64,000 nt of DNA from CAZYLZ01 sp964648335 (GCA_964648335.1 CAZYLZ010000002.1:1-64000), one strand, 5' to 3'; shown: positions 15,726-24,995, counted from the stretch's first letter. Made by a program: numbers and translations. The notes: generated by a model not told the origin, from the letters alone.

Positions 15726-17534
15726 TTAATGACTAAGAAGCACCTGGAGCGTATTGTACCCTCCGATGGTGGCGTTCGAGATGGTCTGAGTCTGGTAGCC
15801 GGCCATACTCACCGTGAGCGTGTAGTCCGAAGCTGCGGTCACTCCAGCGAACATGGCTTGTCCTGGAGCTGCGCAGCCCGAGACATAGTTGAGACTCATA
15901 CTGCTCAATACCGGAGAAACCGTAGTGTCTATCGTTGAGAGATACGCCTTGTACCGGACATACCGGTTTCCGGTCGAGGTCGCATGTATTGTGGATCCAG
16001 GAGTGGTGAAGTATGTCGCGCTCGTTCCATCAGGGCCCAGGTAATTCCATGTGGCGTCGTCGTTGTTCGTGGCTATCTGGAATCTAAGAGTCGTCGAGGC
16101 GCTCTGCGATGCTGGCGACCACGAAAGCGTTGTGTATGACGTGGATGCCGTCCCTGTATCGAACGTGGATGAGACGAGAGATCCGCTCGCAGCATACGTA
16201 CCCGCGAACTGCAAAAGACGGACGCCGGTCGGGACGCCTGTCACACTAAGATTGCCATCATCAGAAAAATACTCGGTGGCGTCCGAAAAGTTTCCTTGCC
16301 CTGCTCCCCCGCTCCAATCCTGCTGATTCCAGATACTGCCCTGCGTATACTTGATCGAATCAAATCCTGTGCTCGGTCGCTCGAGTTCCACCGTCGCGTT
16401 CTCGATAGGATTGCCAGTCGCGGCGTCCTTAACTATGACAAGGAGGCTGTTGGCCGTCGTCGGGCCAAGTATCAGCGTCGATTGCTGGCTGGTGTTGGGA
16501 AGTATACTTATCTGCTGTATAGGGGATGATCCGTAGATCATGCTGCCGGCGCTGGTGATGATCGGCGTGTAGTTGTCCCATTCTATAGAAGAGGACGATA
16601 CGCGGCCGTTCACATCGCTCGTATAGGTGTAGTCAGACTTATAGACCGCCGGGGTTCCGACAAGCTTCGCTCCCCGAAGCTCTACGCCAATCCCGCTCAG
16701 AGGAGCGCAGATCTCGTTGACCGTGTTGACTATCAAGGAGCTGAGGGCGTCTATCGAAAAGCTGATCTGCGTAATCTGTCCGTTTGCAATCGTGGCGTTC
16801 GGCTTGGTGGGGTTTGGATTTCCAACAGTGACGGGGAGCGTCTGGTCTGACGAGTACCCGTTCTTTTTTACGGTGACATGGTAGCTGTTGTTGCTGTCGG
16901 GAAGTCCGACCTCGATCCAGTTTCCGTTGGCGTCACTCGTTCGTGTGAGGTTGATCGACGGCACCAGGAGCGTGTTGGTTATCTGGATGGTTGCGTTCGG
17001 TACCGGCTGGCCCACCGCGTCGAACACCTTGATCGAAAGCGCGCCGCCGTTGGCGAGGCTCTCGAGCCCTTTGGGTACAGCATTGGTGATGAACGGGGTC
17101 ACGACTCCGGTGCGAACATTCCGGATATCGAGTTTGATCTGTTTGTAGTCGTTAGCTGCGTAATCAGTCGAACTTGCTATCGTGCCGTCGGCTGGATCGT
17201 CCACGTAGGTCACCTCGTAGTAAATCTGATATTGCGCATTGTTATACGTTATGGAAAGCGCGTTTGGTTCGTCCGGCAGGCCACCGGAGGGATTTCCATT
17301 TGTGGTCCCTATTTGTCCATAGGGAAGATTCCGCGCTATTTCGATATATTTGTCAGCAAGGGCCGCAAGAGTCGTCTTTTCGCGATACATGCGCGCACTT
17401 TTAGTTATCGCTGCAGATGCTGAAAACACTGCCATTGAAAGCATGGCAAAAATGCCAATAGCAATCACGGAAGAAAGTAGAGTGAATCCTCTTTTCGCGG
17501 AGCGCGCTCCCTGATAAGCAGATGTCTCTTTCAC
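15726..17534 (-). CDS. Large prepilin-like protein with carboxypeptidase-regulatory-like repeats
   Basis: 602 residues. The N-terminus has a type IV pilin signal (KRGFTLLSSVIAIGIFAMLS) but Ser replaces Glu at +5. After the pilin helix come Ig-like repeats of the carboxypeptidase regulatory/CnaB kind: NGGALSIKVFDAVGQPVPNA (about 160-180), SLLVIVKDAATGNPIENATV (about 365-385) and an end segment DYTLTVSMAGYQTQTI. A single Cys pair is visible. The start is GTG 17534, with a TACACT box 6 bases upstream. First gene of the four-gene pilin operon. A candidate adhesive tip pilin. Confidence 0.75.
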   Translation of the reverse strand: MKETSAYQGARSAKRGFTLLSSVIAIGIFAMLSMAVFSASAAITKSARMYREKTTLAALADKYIEIARNLPYGQIGTTNGNPSGGLPDEPNALSITYNNAQYQIYYEVTYVDDPADGTIASSTDYAANDYKQIKLDIRNVRTGVVTPFITNAVPKGLESLANGGALSIKVFDAVGQPVPNATIQITNTLLVPSINLTRTSDANGNWIEVGLPDSNNSYHVTVKKNGYSSDQTLPVTVGNPNPTKPNATIANGQITQISFSIDALSSLIVNTVNEICAPLSGIGVELRGAKLVGTPAVYKSDYTYTSDVNGRVSSSSIEWDNYTPIITSAGSMIYGSSPIQQISILPNTSQQSTLILGPTTANSLLVIVKDAATGNPIENATVELERPSTGFDSIKYTQGSIWNQQDWSGGAGQGNFSDATEYFSDDGNLSVTGVPTGVRLLQFAGTYAASGSLVSSTFDTGTASTSYTTLSWSPASQSASTTLRFQIATNNDDATWNYLGPDGTSATYFTTPGSTIHATSTGNRYVRYKAYLSTIDTTVSPVLSSMSLNYVSGCAAPGQAMFAGVTAASDYTLTVSMAGYQTQTISNATIGGYNTLQVLLSH

Positions 17535-17540
17535 ATCAGT

Positions 17541-17546
17541 AGTGTA
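17541..17546 (-). promoter_or_regulatory. -10 box (TACACT) of pilin operon
   Basis: Reads TACACT on the minus strand and ends 6 bases before the GTG at 17534; this spacing supports the GTG as start. Confidence 0.55.
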
Positions 17547-17603
17547 ACAAGATGCGACAGAATGCCGGCTTTGCCATGTGCATGTCTCGGATACTCGACG
17601 TGA

Positions 17604-17609
17604 TACAAT
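17604..17609 (+). promoter_or_regulatory. -10 box (TACAAT) of tpiA
   Basis: TACAAT ends 8 bases before the tpiA ATG at 17618. Confidence 0.55.
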
Positions 17610-17617
17610 CAGCGTTC

Positions 17618-18367
17618 ATGAACCCTCTTGTCGTGGCAAACTGGAAGATGAACCCGGAAACCTTGTCTGAAGCGAAGCGGCTCTTCGATGCGACCAAGAA
17701 GGTTGTCGCAAGCATTCGCGGATCGACGGTGATCGTCGCACCTCCTGCTATCTTTTTGCCGACCTTGGCCTCAGGATATCGCGGCGCAAGCATCAAATTC
17801 GCTGTCCAGCACGCGCGCGGAGAATTGCATGGGTCATACACCGGGGAAGTATCGATGATCCAGGCTAAAAACGCGGGTGCAACCTATGCCATCATCGGAC
17901 ATGCCGAATGTCGCTCCAGAGGAGAGACCAATGACGACGTGCGTACGCAGGTAGCAGGAGCACTTTCTTTGGGAGTGAAGGCAATTGTCTGCGTCGGAGA
18001 GAAGTCGCGCGACAAGATTGGGACCCATTTCGCTGCTATAGAAGAGCAGGTACGTGTCGCCCTAAAGGATGTTTCGAAAAACCAGTTCAAAGATGTGATA
18101 ATCGCGTACGAGCCCGTGTGGGCCATAGGGGCACCACAGCCGATGCATCCGCACGATATTCATGAGACGACTTTGTATATCCGAAAGGTCGTTGCTGAGC
18201 AATTCGATACCAAGCCAGCGCTCGCGATGCCGATACTCTATGGCGGATCGGTAGATGACACCAATGCGCTCTCTGTTTTGCGCGAGGGCACCACCCAGGG
18301 ACTTTTGGTTGGCCGAGCCAGCACCGACGCGACCACCTTCACAAAGCTCTTACTTTCGATACGGTAG
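17618..18367 (+). CDS. tpiA: Triosephosphate isomerase
   Basis: 249 residues, the standard length. It interconverts dihydroxyacetone phosphate and glyceraldehyde 3-phosphate. Substrate-binding Asn8 and Lys10 are in ANWKMN, the catalytic His95 in GHAEC (usually GHSER), the catalytic Glu in AYEPVWAIG, and the phosphate loop YGGSVD near the end. ATG 17618 gives the canonical N-terminus; the frame start at 17552 does not. pgk follows after 62 bases with its own -10 box. Confidence 0.96.
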   Translation: MNPLVVANWKMNPETLSEAKRLFDATKKVVASIRGSTVIVAPPAIFLPTLASGYRGASIKFAVQHARGELHGSYTGEVSMIQAKNAGATYAIIGHAECRSRGETNDDVRTQVAGALSLGVKAIVCVGEKSRDKIGTHFAAIEEQVRVALKDVSKNQFKDVIIAYEPVWAIGAPQPMHPHDIHETTLYIRKVVAEQFDTKPALAMPILYGGSVDDTNALSVLREGTTQGLLVGRASTDATTFTKLLLSIR

Positions 18368-18417
18368 CTCCTTCATCGTTGCTTGCCCAGGTCGTTCGCT
18401 ATTCAGATGTTTCATAT

Positions 18418-18423
18418 TACAAT
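18418..18423 (+). promoter_or_regulatory. -10 box (TACAAT) of pgk
   Basis: TACAAT ends 6 bases before the GTG at 18430, which decides the pgk start. Confidence 0.55.
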
Positions 18424-18429
18424 CCATAC

Positions 18430-19590
18430 GTGCATACAGGATCGACCCATACGTTCAGGAGCATCAGGCATCTCCCGGTATCCAAGCTCGATGGCACGCG
18501 TGTCATATTGCGTGCCGATCTAAACGTTCCGCTCGAGAACGGCGTGGTGACGGACGACTTTCGGATAAAGCGAGTAACGCAGACCATCGAGTACCTCAGG
18601 CTCCATAAGGCGAAAGTCATTATCATCTCGCATATCGGGCGCGACCCCAAAGAATCGCTGCGCCCCGTATACGAATACATGAAGGCGCACTCGAGCGGAC
18701 TCGTGTTCGTGCCCGATATGCTCGGTGCTGCAGTGACTTCAGTCGTCGACTCGATGGAAGAGGGTGACGCCATATTGCTCGAGAACCTGCGGCGCTATCC
18801 CGGGGAAGAGGCCAATGACATGTCATTTGCGAAGTCTCTTGCATCGCTTGCAGACATTTATATCAACGATGCGTTCTCTGCTGCACATCGTGAGCATGCT
18901 TCTATAGTTACACTACCGAAGCTCTTGCCGTGTTATGCCGGTCTCTTGCTCGAAGACGAGGTGACGCACCTCTCCGTTGCTCTTAATCCTCCGAAGCCTG
19001 CGCTCTGCATCATAGGTGGAGCGAAGTTCGATACCAAAGAACCGCTCATCCGCAGGCTTCTCGAGGCATACGGGTTCGTCTTTATTGGCGGAGCATTGGC
19101 CAACGATGTCTTCAAAGCACGCGGTTTCCCGGTAGGGATCTCAAAGGTTGGGGACCGACCACCAGCGGACGATGTGCTTGCACATCCAGGTCTCATCGTT
19201 CCGACCGATGTGATAGCAGCAAAACCCGACAAGCAGTCGAAGCGCAAGCTTCCGCGAGATGTCGAGGATGACGAGACCATCGCAGACATAGGACCCGATT
19301 CGATAGCAAACCTGGTGCCGCGTATCATGGAAGCAAAATTCATATTATGGAACGGACCGATGGGTCGCTACGAAGACGGTTTCGACGTGGCGACCGAGAT
19401 GCTCGCCGAAGCAGTGTCGCAAAGCTCTGCACGAACGGTAGTCGGCGGTGGCGACACTATCGCAGCGATAAAGAACAAAGGCCTCGATAAGAAGTTCTGG
19501 TTCTTGTCGACGGGTGGAGGAGCAATGCTCGAGTACCTCTTGCAAGGCACGCTCCCTGGAATCGAAGCGCTCAAGCAGCCACACCACTAA
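18430..19590 (+). CDS. pgk: Phosphoglycerate kinase
   Basis: 386 residues. It makes ATP and 3-phosphoglycerate from 1,3-bisphosphoglycerate. Motifs: RADLNVPL (about 32-39), HIGRDP (usually HLGRP), ENLRRYPGEE, NDAFSAAHREH, GGAKFDTKEPLI, WNGPMGRYE and GGGDTIAAI for nucleotide binding. GTG 18430 is preferred to a TTG at 18379 because it follows the -10 box by 6 bases and gives the family's usual N-terminal length. Neighbour of tpiA, as in many glycolytic gene clusters. Confidence 0.94.
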   Translation: MHTGSTHTFRSIRHLPVSKLDGTRVILRADLNVPLENGVVTDDFRIKRVTQTIEYLRLHKAKVIIISHIGRDPKESLRPVYEYMKAHSSGLVFVPDMLGAAVTSVVDSMEEGDAILLENLRRYPGEEANDMSFAKSLASLADIYINDAFSAAHREHASIVTLPKLLPCYAGLLLEDEVTHLSVALNPPKPALCIIGGAKFDTKEPLIRRLLEAYGFVFIGGALANDVFKARGFPVGISKVGDRPPADDVLAHPGLIVPTDVIAAKPDKQSKRKLPRDVEDDETIADIGPDSIANLVPRIMEAKFILWNGPMGRYEDGFDVATEMLAEAVSQSSARTVVGGGDTIAAIKNKGLDKKFWFLSTGGGAMLEYLLQGTLPGIEALKQPHH

Positions 19591-19629
19591 CGGTGCTCCT
19601 TCGAACACGTGCCGCATGTCACCGTGCGG

Positions 19630-19635
19630 TAGTAT
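19630..19635 (+). promoter_or_regulatory. -10 box (TAGTAT)
   Basis: TAGTAT ends 8 bases before the ATG at 19644. Confidence 0.45.
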
Positions 19636-19643
19636 GTTTATAT

Positions 19644-21200
19644 ATGAAACGAACCATAGTGGGCGTGCTTATGTTGATGAGTCTTGGTTTGCCAGCGATT
19701 TCCGTTGCTGCGACGCTCGATGAGCTCAAGAGTACCCTCGAGGCGCTCACGCGGCAGATGCGCGCTATACAAGGAGCGGCGACAAGGATGTCGGCCGCCG
19801 ATTCGTCAAGCGCAGCATCGGTCTGCACGATCGCACGTGCCGGGTTTGGTCGCGGGCGCTCAGGAAGCGATATCACAAAACTCCAGTCGTTCTTGGTCAG
19901 CACAGGATACCTCTCGGCGGCTCCGACGGGGTACTTCGGTTTGCAGACTCAATCGGCGCTCGCTCGGTATCAACTGAACCAAAAACTGATTGCATCGCTC
20001 GAAGGGGGTGGGTACTTCGGGAACCTCACCTGGAGACATATCTATGAACATACGTGTACTACGACCGCTTCTGTTTCATGCAAACCTCTTACATACATGG
20101 CGATGGCTTGCAAAGATGGAACCGCGTCAGTGGCGGAGCGTGATGCGGCAGGGTGCATCACCGGATACCGTTGCCCGAATGATCCGTACATGCCGCCTTC
20201 AGGGTGCATCGAGTGGAGCGATGGGTGCAACATCTGTCATCGCGATAACGATGCTTCGAGTGCAGTTTGTTCGGCAAACACATGCGCAACGAGGACTGCC
20301 GGTATATGCAAGTACTACCTTGTGACGAACAGCGGAAACATACCGCCGATCATCCAGAGTGTCGCGGGCCCGCTTTCGATCGCAAACGGACAAAGCGGAA
20401 CGTGGTCTTTTGTTGCCAAGGATAGTGATAACGCAAATCTCACGTATTCGGTCGACTGGGGCGACCGCGCTATCCAGGGGGCTGCGGTAAGCGCCGATCA
20501 GACGGTAGCGGCTGGTCAGGTGGCAGAATTTACCCACACATATTCGGTTTCAGGCGCGTATGCGATCACATTCATTGCACAAGACCCATCGGGGGGCATC
20601 TCACGCAGTACGGCTTTGGTTAAGGTAGGTGCAGTCGATGCGCTCTGTGCGCTCGATTACACTCCGGTATGCGGACAGCCGAGCGAGCCCGCGTGCCGTA
20701 AATCCATCCCTGCATGCATGATTGCCACGCCCGGCCCGACGACCTATACCAACCGTTGCTTCATGGATACTGCGGGAGCCTCGCTGTTGTACACGGGCGT
20801 GTGTGCTAGTTCGGCCACGGCCTGCACTGCCGAAGTCCGTCAGTGTCCCGACGGGACGTATGTCGGGCGCAGCGGTCCCTTGTGCGCGTTTGCGAGTTGT
20901 CCGACAGCGGTCACCTCGTGTACGACTGCAAGCGGTTCGACGGTAGCCAATGGTCAGACCGCTACTGGTTTTTGTGCCGACGGAACCATGAGCAGCCTCT
21001 GTACCGGCATAAAAGTATGTCAGAGCGGACAGTGGACCTACCAATCGGGCGATCCTGCGGGAATAGCACGCTGCCGCGTATGGACCGGGAATTGCTCGAC
21101 GTGTACGCGCTCGTCATACGGTGGACCCTATTCCTGTGCGGCGAGCCAATGCGATAGCTACAATGGCGCCTCGGGCATGTTCTGTTCGACCTATTTCTAG
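19644..21200 (+). CDS. Secreted wall-binding protein with PKD, Kazal-like and Cys-rich modules
   Basis: 518 residues. Order: signal peptide (about 1-22, ending SVAA), short coiled segment, peptidoglycan-binding domain (about 65-115, ITKLQSFLVSTGYL then TGYFGLQTQSALARYQ), a six-Cys module beginning CIEWSDGCNICHR, a PKD-like domain (about 235-330), a Kazal-like module (CALDYTPVCG ... TTYTNRCFM ... GVC), further Cys-rich segments, and a second six-Cys module (CRVWTGNCSTCTR) at the C-terminus. It probably sits on the cell wall facing outward. It is paralogous to the next gene. Confidence 0.8.
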   Translation: MKRTIVGVLMLMSLGLPAISVAATLDELKSTLEALTRQMRAIQGAATRMSAADSSSAASVCTIARAGFGRGRSGSDITKLQSFLVSTGYLSAAPTGYFGLQTQSALARYQLNQKLIASLEGGGYFGNLTWRHIYEHTCTTTASVSCKPLTYMAMACKDGTASVAERDAAGCITGYRCPNDPYMPPSGCIEWSDGCNICHRDNDASSAVCSANTCATRTAGICKYYLVTNSGNIPPIIQSVAGPLSIANGQSGTWSFVAKDSDNANLTYSVDWGDRAIQGAAVSADQTVAAGQVAEFTHTYSVSGAYAITFIAQDPSGGISRSTALVKVGAVDALCALDYTPVCGQPSEPACRKSIPACMIATPGPTTYTNRCFMDTAGASLLYTGVCASSATACTAEVRQCPDGTYVGRSGPLCAFASCPTAVTSCTTASGSTVANGQTATGFCADGTMSSLCTGIKVCQSGQWTYQSGDPAGIARCRVWTGNCSTCTRSSYGGPYSCAASQCDSYNGASGMFCSTYF

Positions 21201-21289
21201 GAATTCATGAAGAAGAGAAGGGCCGACCTGCCGTACTGTTGTGCGGTGGTAGGATGAAATGTATTAGAAGGCAGAACGTCATCATCTTT

Positions 21290-22870
21290 ATGCATACATT
21301 TACACGTCGTTTGCGAACGTACGGTGCCGCAATTGCACTCACTTCAGCGTTGGTCCTCCCGCTCTCTGCCTCGGCCGTGACGATAGACGAGCTCAAGGCC
21401 CAAGTTGCAGCTCTCATGGCTCGCATATCAGAGATGCAAACACAGACTCGTGTGGCAGATCCTTCCTCGAGCCAATCCTCACGCATGATGCCTGATACTT
21501 CGCGGAGCGTGTGCTCGTACCTTAACCGCAACCTTTCTCTCGGCAGCCGTGGGGATGATGTTCGTAGCCTGCAAGAGTTTTTGCAATCAAATGGCTACCT
21601 TTCGGCACAAGCCACTGGCTATTTTGGGTCTCTTACCCGGGCGGCACTTAAAACCTGGCAGGGGACGCAGGGACTGAGTGCCATCGGAAGCATGGGACCA
21701 CTCACTCGTGCCAAGCTTGGCGTATGGTGTAAGAACAAGGTCGATCTGGTGGCGACGCCTTCGTCTGGCGCAGCACCGCTTTCGGTCACGTTCTCGACGA
21801 TGCTGAGCGGATTCAGGATTCCATCGGTGACCTACATTCTCGACTACGGAGACGGAGTTCAGGAAAAGCCCGCAGACTGCCTCGCTCCGGCCGACGCATG
21901 CATAGAGCCAGGAAAGAATACGCATACCTACTCGGGCACGGGGGTATATACCGCCACCTTGAGCATGATTACGAACCCATGTGCGGGAATGGAGCTGACC
22001 TGCAAGGCCGCTATCCACACCGAGGTCGTGGCGCAGACGGTCATCAAAGTCGGAACTGACGGACCGGTCGCATGCACCATGGACTACAATCCGGTGTGCG
22101 CAGCTAAGCAGGTGACCTGCATCCGCGCGCCGTGCAATCCAATCCCGACCACCTACAGCAACAAATGCGCCATGACGGCAGACAATGCAGCATATCTGTA
22201 CCAGGGTGCGTGCAAGGATCCGTCGTACGATCCGGCAAGCGATGCACAGTGCAAATCGTGGTTCGATGGATGCAATACCTGCTCGCGCTCATCTCCGGGT
22301 GGCATGGCGGCTTGTACACTCATGTACTGCGAGAATCCGCAGACGCGCTATTGCAAAGCGACCTTCACCGATAATCAACCACCGACCGTCTCGTCGTTCT
22401 CGGGACCTACCGTTCTTGCTCAAAACCAGAGTGGTACGTGGACTATCAGCGCGAGCGACCCCGAGAACGGGCAGCTTACGTATCAGGTGTGGTGGGGTGA
22501 TGAAAATGTACCTACGCCCGCAAACGCACCTTCTGCGTTGTCAGCGCGCGAATTTACGCAGACGACCACGTTCTCGCATTCGTACGCAACGCCCGGAACC
22601 TACACGGTCTCGATGGTGGTTCGCGACATCGTAGGTCAAGAAACAAAGACGACCACGACAGTACAGGTGAGTGGTGCTACGGCGTGCGCCACGATTTACC
22701 AACCGGTCTGCGCACGTCCTTCGGGCTGCCTCAACACCTGCGCTCCCGGTATGTACTGCACCATGCAGTGTATGCTCGCGACCCCGGTTACCTATGGAAA
22801 CTCATGCGAGATGAATCGCGTCAGTGCCACCTACCTGCATGACGGCCAGTGCACGTCGGGCGACTACTAG
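21290..22870 (+). CDS. Secreted wall-binding protein with PKD and two Kazal-like modules
   Basis: 526 residues, paralogue of the gene upstream. Order: signal peptide (MHTFTRRLRTYGAAIALTSA then LVLPLSASA), coiled segment (IDELKAQVAALMARISEMQ), peptidoglycan-binding domain (LGSRGDDVRSLQEFLQSNGY ... TGYFGSLTRAALKTWQ), a PKD-like domain with YGDGVQ, a Kazal-like module (CTMDYNPVC ... TTYSNKC), a six-Cys module (CKSWFDGCNTCSR), a second PKD-like domain (about 355-450), and a final Kazal-like module. ATG 21254 is an alternative start. The 3' end overlaps the convergent HIT gene by 4 bases. Confidence 0.8.
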   Translation: MHTFTRRLRTYGAAIALTSALVLPLSASAVTIDELKAQVAALMARISEMQTQTRVADPSSSQSSRMMPDTSRSVCSYLNRNLSLGSRGDDVRSLQEFLQSNGYLSAQATGYFGSLTRAALKTWQGTQGLSAIGSMGPLTRAKLGVWCKNKVDLVATPSSGAAPLSVTFSTMLSGFRIPSVTYILDYGDGVQEKPADCLAPADACIEPGKNTHTYSGTGVYTATLSMITNPCAGMELTCKAAIHTEVVAQTVIKVGTDGPVACTMDYNPVCAAKQVTCIRAPCNPIPTTYSNKCAMTADNAAYLYQGACKDPSYDPASDAQCKSWFDGCNTCSRSSPGGMAACTLMYCENPQTRYCKATFTDNQPPTVSSFSGPTVLAQNQSGTWTISASDPENGQLTYQVWWGDENVPTPANAPSALSAREFTQTTTFSHSYATPGTYTVSMVVRDIVGQETKTTTTVQVSGATACATIYQPVCARPSGCLNTCAPGMYCTMQCMLATPVTYGNSCEMNRVSATYLHDGQCTSGDY

Positions 22871-23280
22871 AGCTCGGCCTTTATCTTCTCTACCGCTTCT
22901 TCGGTCTGTTCTTTGTTGAATGCTCCGTGCGGCCAAAGCTTTAAGCCGTCGTTCTTGTAGCGCGGAATAAGGTGAACGTGCGCGTGGTCGACAACCTGGC
23001 CCGCATGTTCGCGGTTGTTCATCATGAGGTTGATCCCGTCACATTCCATCCCTTTTTCCAAGGCACCTGCGACCTTACGCACCGTCTCTTGAACCTGAGA
23101 CCAGCTTTCTTTCGATATGGAAAAGATATTGGCAGCGTGCACTTTGGGAATCACTAGCGTGTGTCCGGGCGCGACCGGATGAATATCCGAAAAAGCGATA
23201 GTATGCTCGTCTTCGTAAACGATAAATGAAGGAATCTCGCCTTTAACGAGCTTACAAAAGATACAGTGTGAAGTGTCCAT
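22867..23280 (-). CDS. HIT family protein (HinT type)
   Basis: 137 residues. A zinc-binding-type CIFCKLVKGEIP N-terminus and the triad HAHVHLIPRY (about 98-107) mark a HinT-like purine nucleoside phosphoramidase or dinucleoside polyphosphate hydrolase. FSDIHPVAPGHTLVIPK is also typical. The start codons of this gene and recJ are only 35 bases apart and divergent; both have -10 boxes 6-7 bases from their ATG. Confidence 0.92.
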   Translation of the reverse strand: MDTSHCIFCKLVKGEIPSFIVYEDEHTIAFSDIHPVAPGHTLVIPKVHAANIFSISKESWSQVQETVRKVAGALEKGMECDGINLMMNNREHAGQVVDHAHVHLIPRYKNDGLKLWPHGAFNKEQTEEAVEKIKAEL

Positions 23281-23287
23281 AGAAGGG

Positions 23288-23293
23288 AGTATA
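23288..23293 (-). promoter_or_regulatory. -10 box (TATACT) of HIT gene
   Basis: Reads TATACT on the minus strand, ending 7 bases before the ATG at 23280. Confidence 0.6.
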
Positions 23294-23303
23294 CCAAAAG
23301 TGA

Positions 23304-23309
23304 TACAAT
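23304..23309 (+). promoter_or_regulatory. -10 box (TACAAT) of recJ
   Basis: TACAAT ends 6 bases before the recJ ATG at 23316 and only 10 bases from the opposing -10 box. Confidence 0.6.
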
Positions 23310-23315
23310 CGCTCG

Positions 23316-24995
23316 ATGTCTACCGTTCAGTTCGGCGCGTTTGCTCCTATTATCGAAGCGCTTTTGGCCAAACGCTCAGTGAGCGAAGCTAATGTACCGA
23401 CATTCCTTTCTCCCGACTACCACATCCATACACACGATCCATTCCTGTTTGCCGACATGGGTGTCGCGATGGAGCGACTCTTTAGAGCGCTTCGTTCGAA
23501 CGAGCGTATCGCTGTGTACGCTGATTTTGATTGCGACGGCATACCCGGTGCCACCGTGATGCATGATTTTTTTAAAAAGATTGGGTATGCCAACTTCGAG
23601 ATCTACATTCCTCATCGCGATCTCGAGGGGTATGGCATACACACCGATGCACTCGATGAGCTTAAGGGCCGCAACGTAAGTCTCATGATTACCGTAGATG
23701 TCGGCACCGTCGCGATCGAGGGAATCGCCTACGCGAAGTCACTCGGTATCGACACTATCGTCACCGATCACCACGAGATAGGGGATCGGATGCCGGATGC
23801 CGTCGCGGTGATCAACCCGAAGCGCGCGCCGTATCCTTTCGGCGAGCTCTGCGGAACGGCAACGGCATTCAAGTTGGTGCAAGCTGCGATCGCGCACGGA
23901 AAGAAAATAAAGTACCTGCCCTGCATGTCGATTCCCGAAGGGTGGGACCGATGGCTCTTGGACCTGGTCGCAATCGCGACGGTCGCTGACATGGTCCCAC
24001 TTATCGGCGAGAATCGCGTGCTTGCGCGCTACGGACTGCTCGTGCTGCGCAAATCGCCTCGTCCGGGGATTGCTGCTCTGTGCCGGGCACTTCGCATATC
24101 GCAGCGAGATCTCACCGAAGACGATATTGCGTTTTCTATCGCGCCGAGGGTCAACGCCGCGTCGCGCATGGATAAGCCCGAGCTGGGCTTGGCTCTGTTG
24201 TCTACAAAGGACGTCGCAGTTGCCGAGCAGACGGCCGAAACGCTCGAGCGTCTCAATAAAGAACGCAAAGGAGTCGTCGCGAGCATAGTGAAAGAAATCA
24301 AGAAGCGGCTCGAGCACCGAGCCGACGCAGCCATGATTGTCTTGGGTGATCCCGACTGGAAACCGGCGCTTCTGGGACTTGTTGCTACATCTATCGTTGG
24401 GGAATACGGCAAGGCGGTATGCCTGTGGGGACGCGACGGCAAAGGCAAGCTCAAGGGTTCGTGCCGCTCTGACGGAACAGTGAACGTAGTCGAGCTTTTT
24501 GGGGCTGCGGAGCATGCACTCATCGAATACGGCGGGCATAAGATGTCCGGAGGTTTTTCGGTTTCTGGCGAGTCGGTGCATACGTTACCCGAAGTTCTTT
24601 CGGCATGTGTCGAGAAGGCGCGCATTCCCGATGTCGTTATGGCGGATGCCTACGACCTCGATCTGGCAATTTCTGCCATAACCTGGGATTTTTATGACGC
24701 CCTGTCACATCTGGCGCCGTTTGGGCTTGGTAATGCAAAGCCGATCTTTCGCTTTTCGGACGTGACCGTCGTCGATGTGAGGCAGTTTGGCAAGACGAAG
24801 GAGCATCTCGAGGTAACGATCGAGGATAAGGAGGGCGGACGAGCGCGCGCCATATCGTTCTTTTCGACCCCGGCATCGTTTACAGCTCCTTTAGTGATGG
24901 GGGAATCCACACATATCATGGCGTGTCTCGAAAAATCGACCTTCGGGCGCGCTCCCGAGCTGCGACTCCGGCTTGTGGACAGTGTGAACAACTAG
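23316..24995 (+). CDS. recJ: Single-stranded-DNA exonuclease RecJ
   Basis: 559 residues, the usual size. RecJ degrades single-stranded DNA 5' to 3' in recombination and repair. DHH motifs: YADFDCDG (about 68-75), TVDVGT, TDHHE (about 150-154), and IAPRVNAASRMDKPELG. DHHA1 motif GGHKMSGGFSV (about 408-418). An OB-like C-terminal domain contains FRFSDVTVVDVRQFG. Leaderless type start. Downstream gene begins about 90 bases later. Confidence 0.93.
   Translation: MSTVQFGAFAPIIEALLAKRSVSEANVPTFLSPDYHIHTHDPFLFADMGVAMERLFRALRSNERIAVYADFDCDGIPGATVMHDFFKKIGYANFEIYIPHRDLEGYGIHTDALDELKGRNVSLMITVDVGTVAIEGIAYAKSLGIDTIVTDHHEIGDRMPDAVAVINPKRAPYPFGELCGTATAFKLVQAAIAHGKKIKYLPCMSIPEGWDRWLLDLVAIATVADMVPLIGENRVLARYGLLVLRKSPRPGIAALCRALRISQRDLTEDDIAFSIAPRVNAASRMDKPELGLALLSTKDVAVAEQTAETLERLNKERKGVVASIVKEIKKRLEHRADAAMIVLGDPDWKPALLGLVATSIVGEYGKAVCLWGRDGKGKLKGSCRSDGTVNVVELFGAAEHALIEYGGHKMSGGFSVSGESVHTLPEVLSACVEKARIPDVVMADAYDLDLAISAITWDFYDALSHLAPFGLGNAKPIFRFSDVTVVDVRQFGKTKEHLEVTIEDKEGGRARAISFFSTPASFTAPLVMGESTHIMACLEKSTFGRAPELRLRLVDSVNN

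Noticed and set aside
23739..24625. Minus-strand frames inside recJ
   Set aside because: Shadows of a strongly conserved gene.
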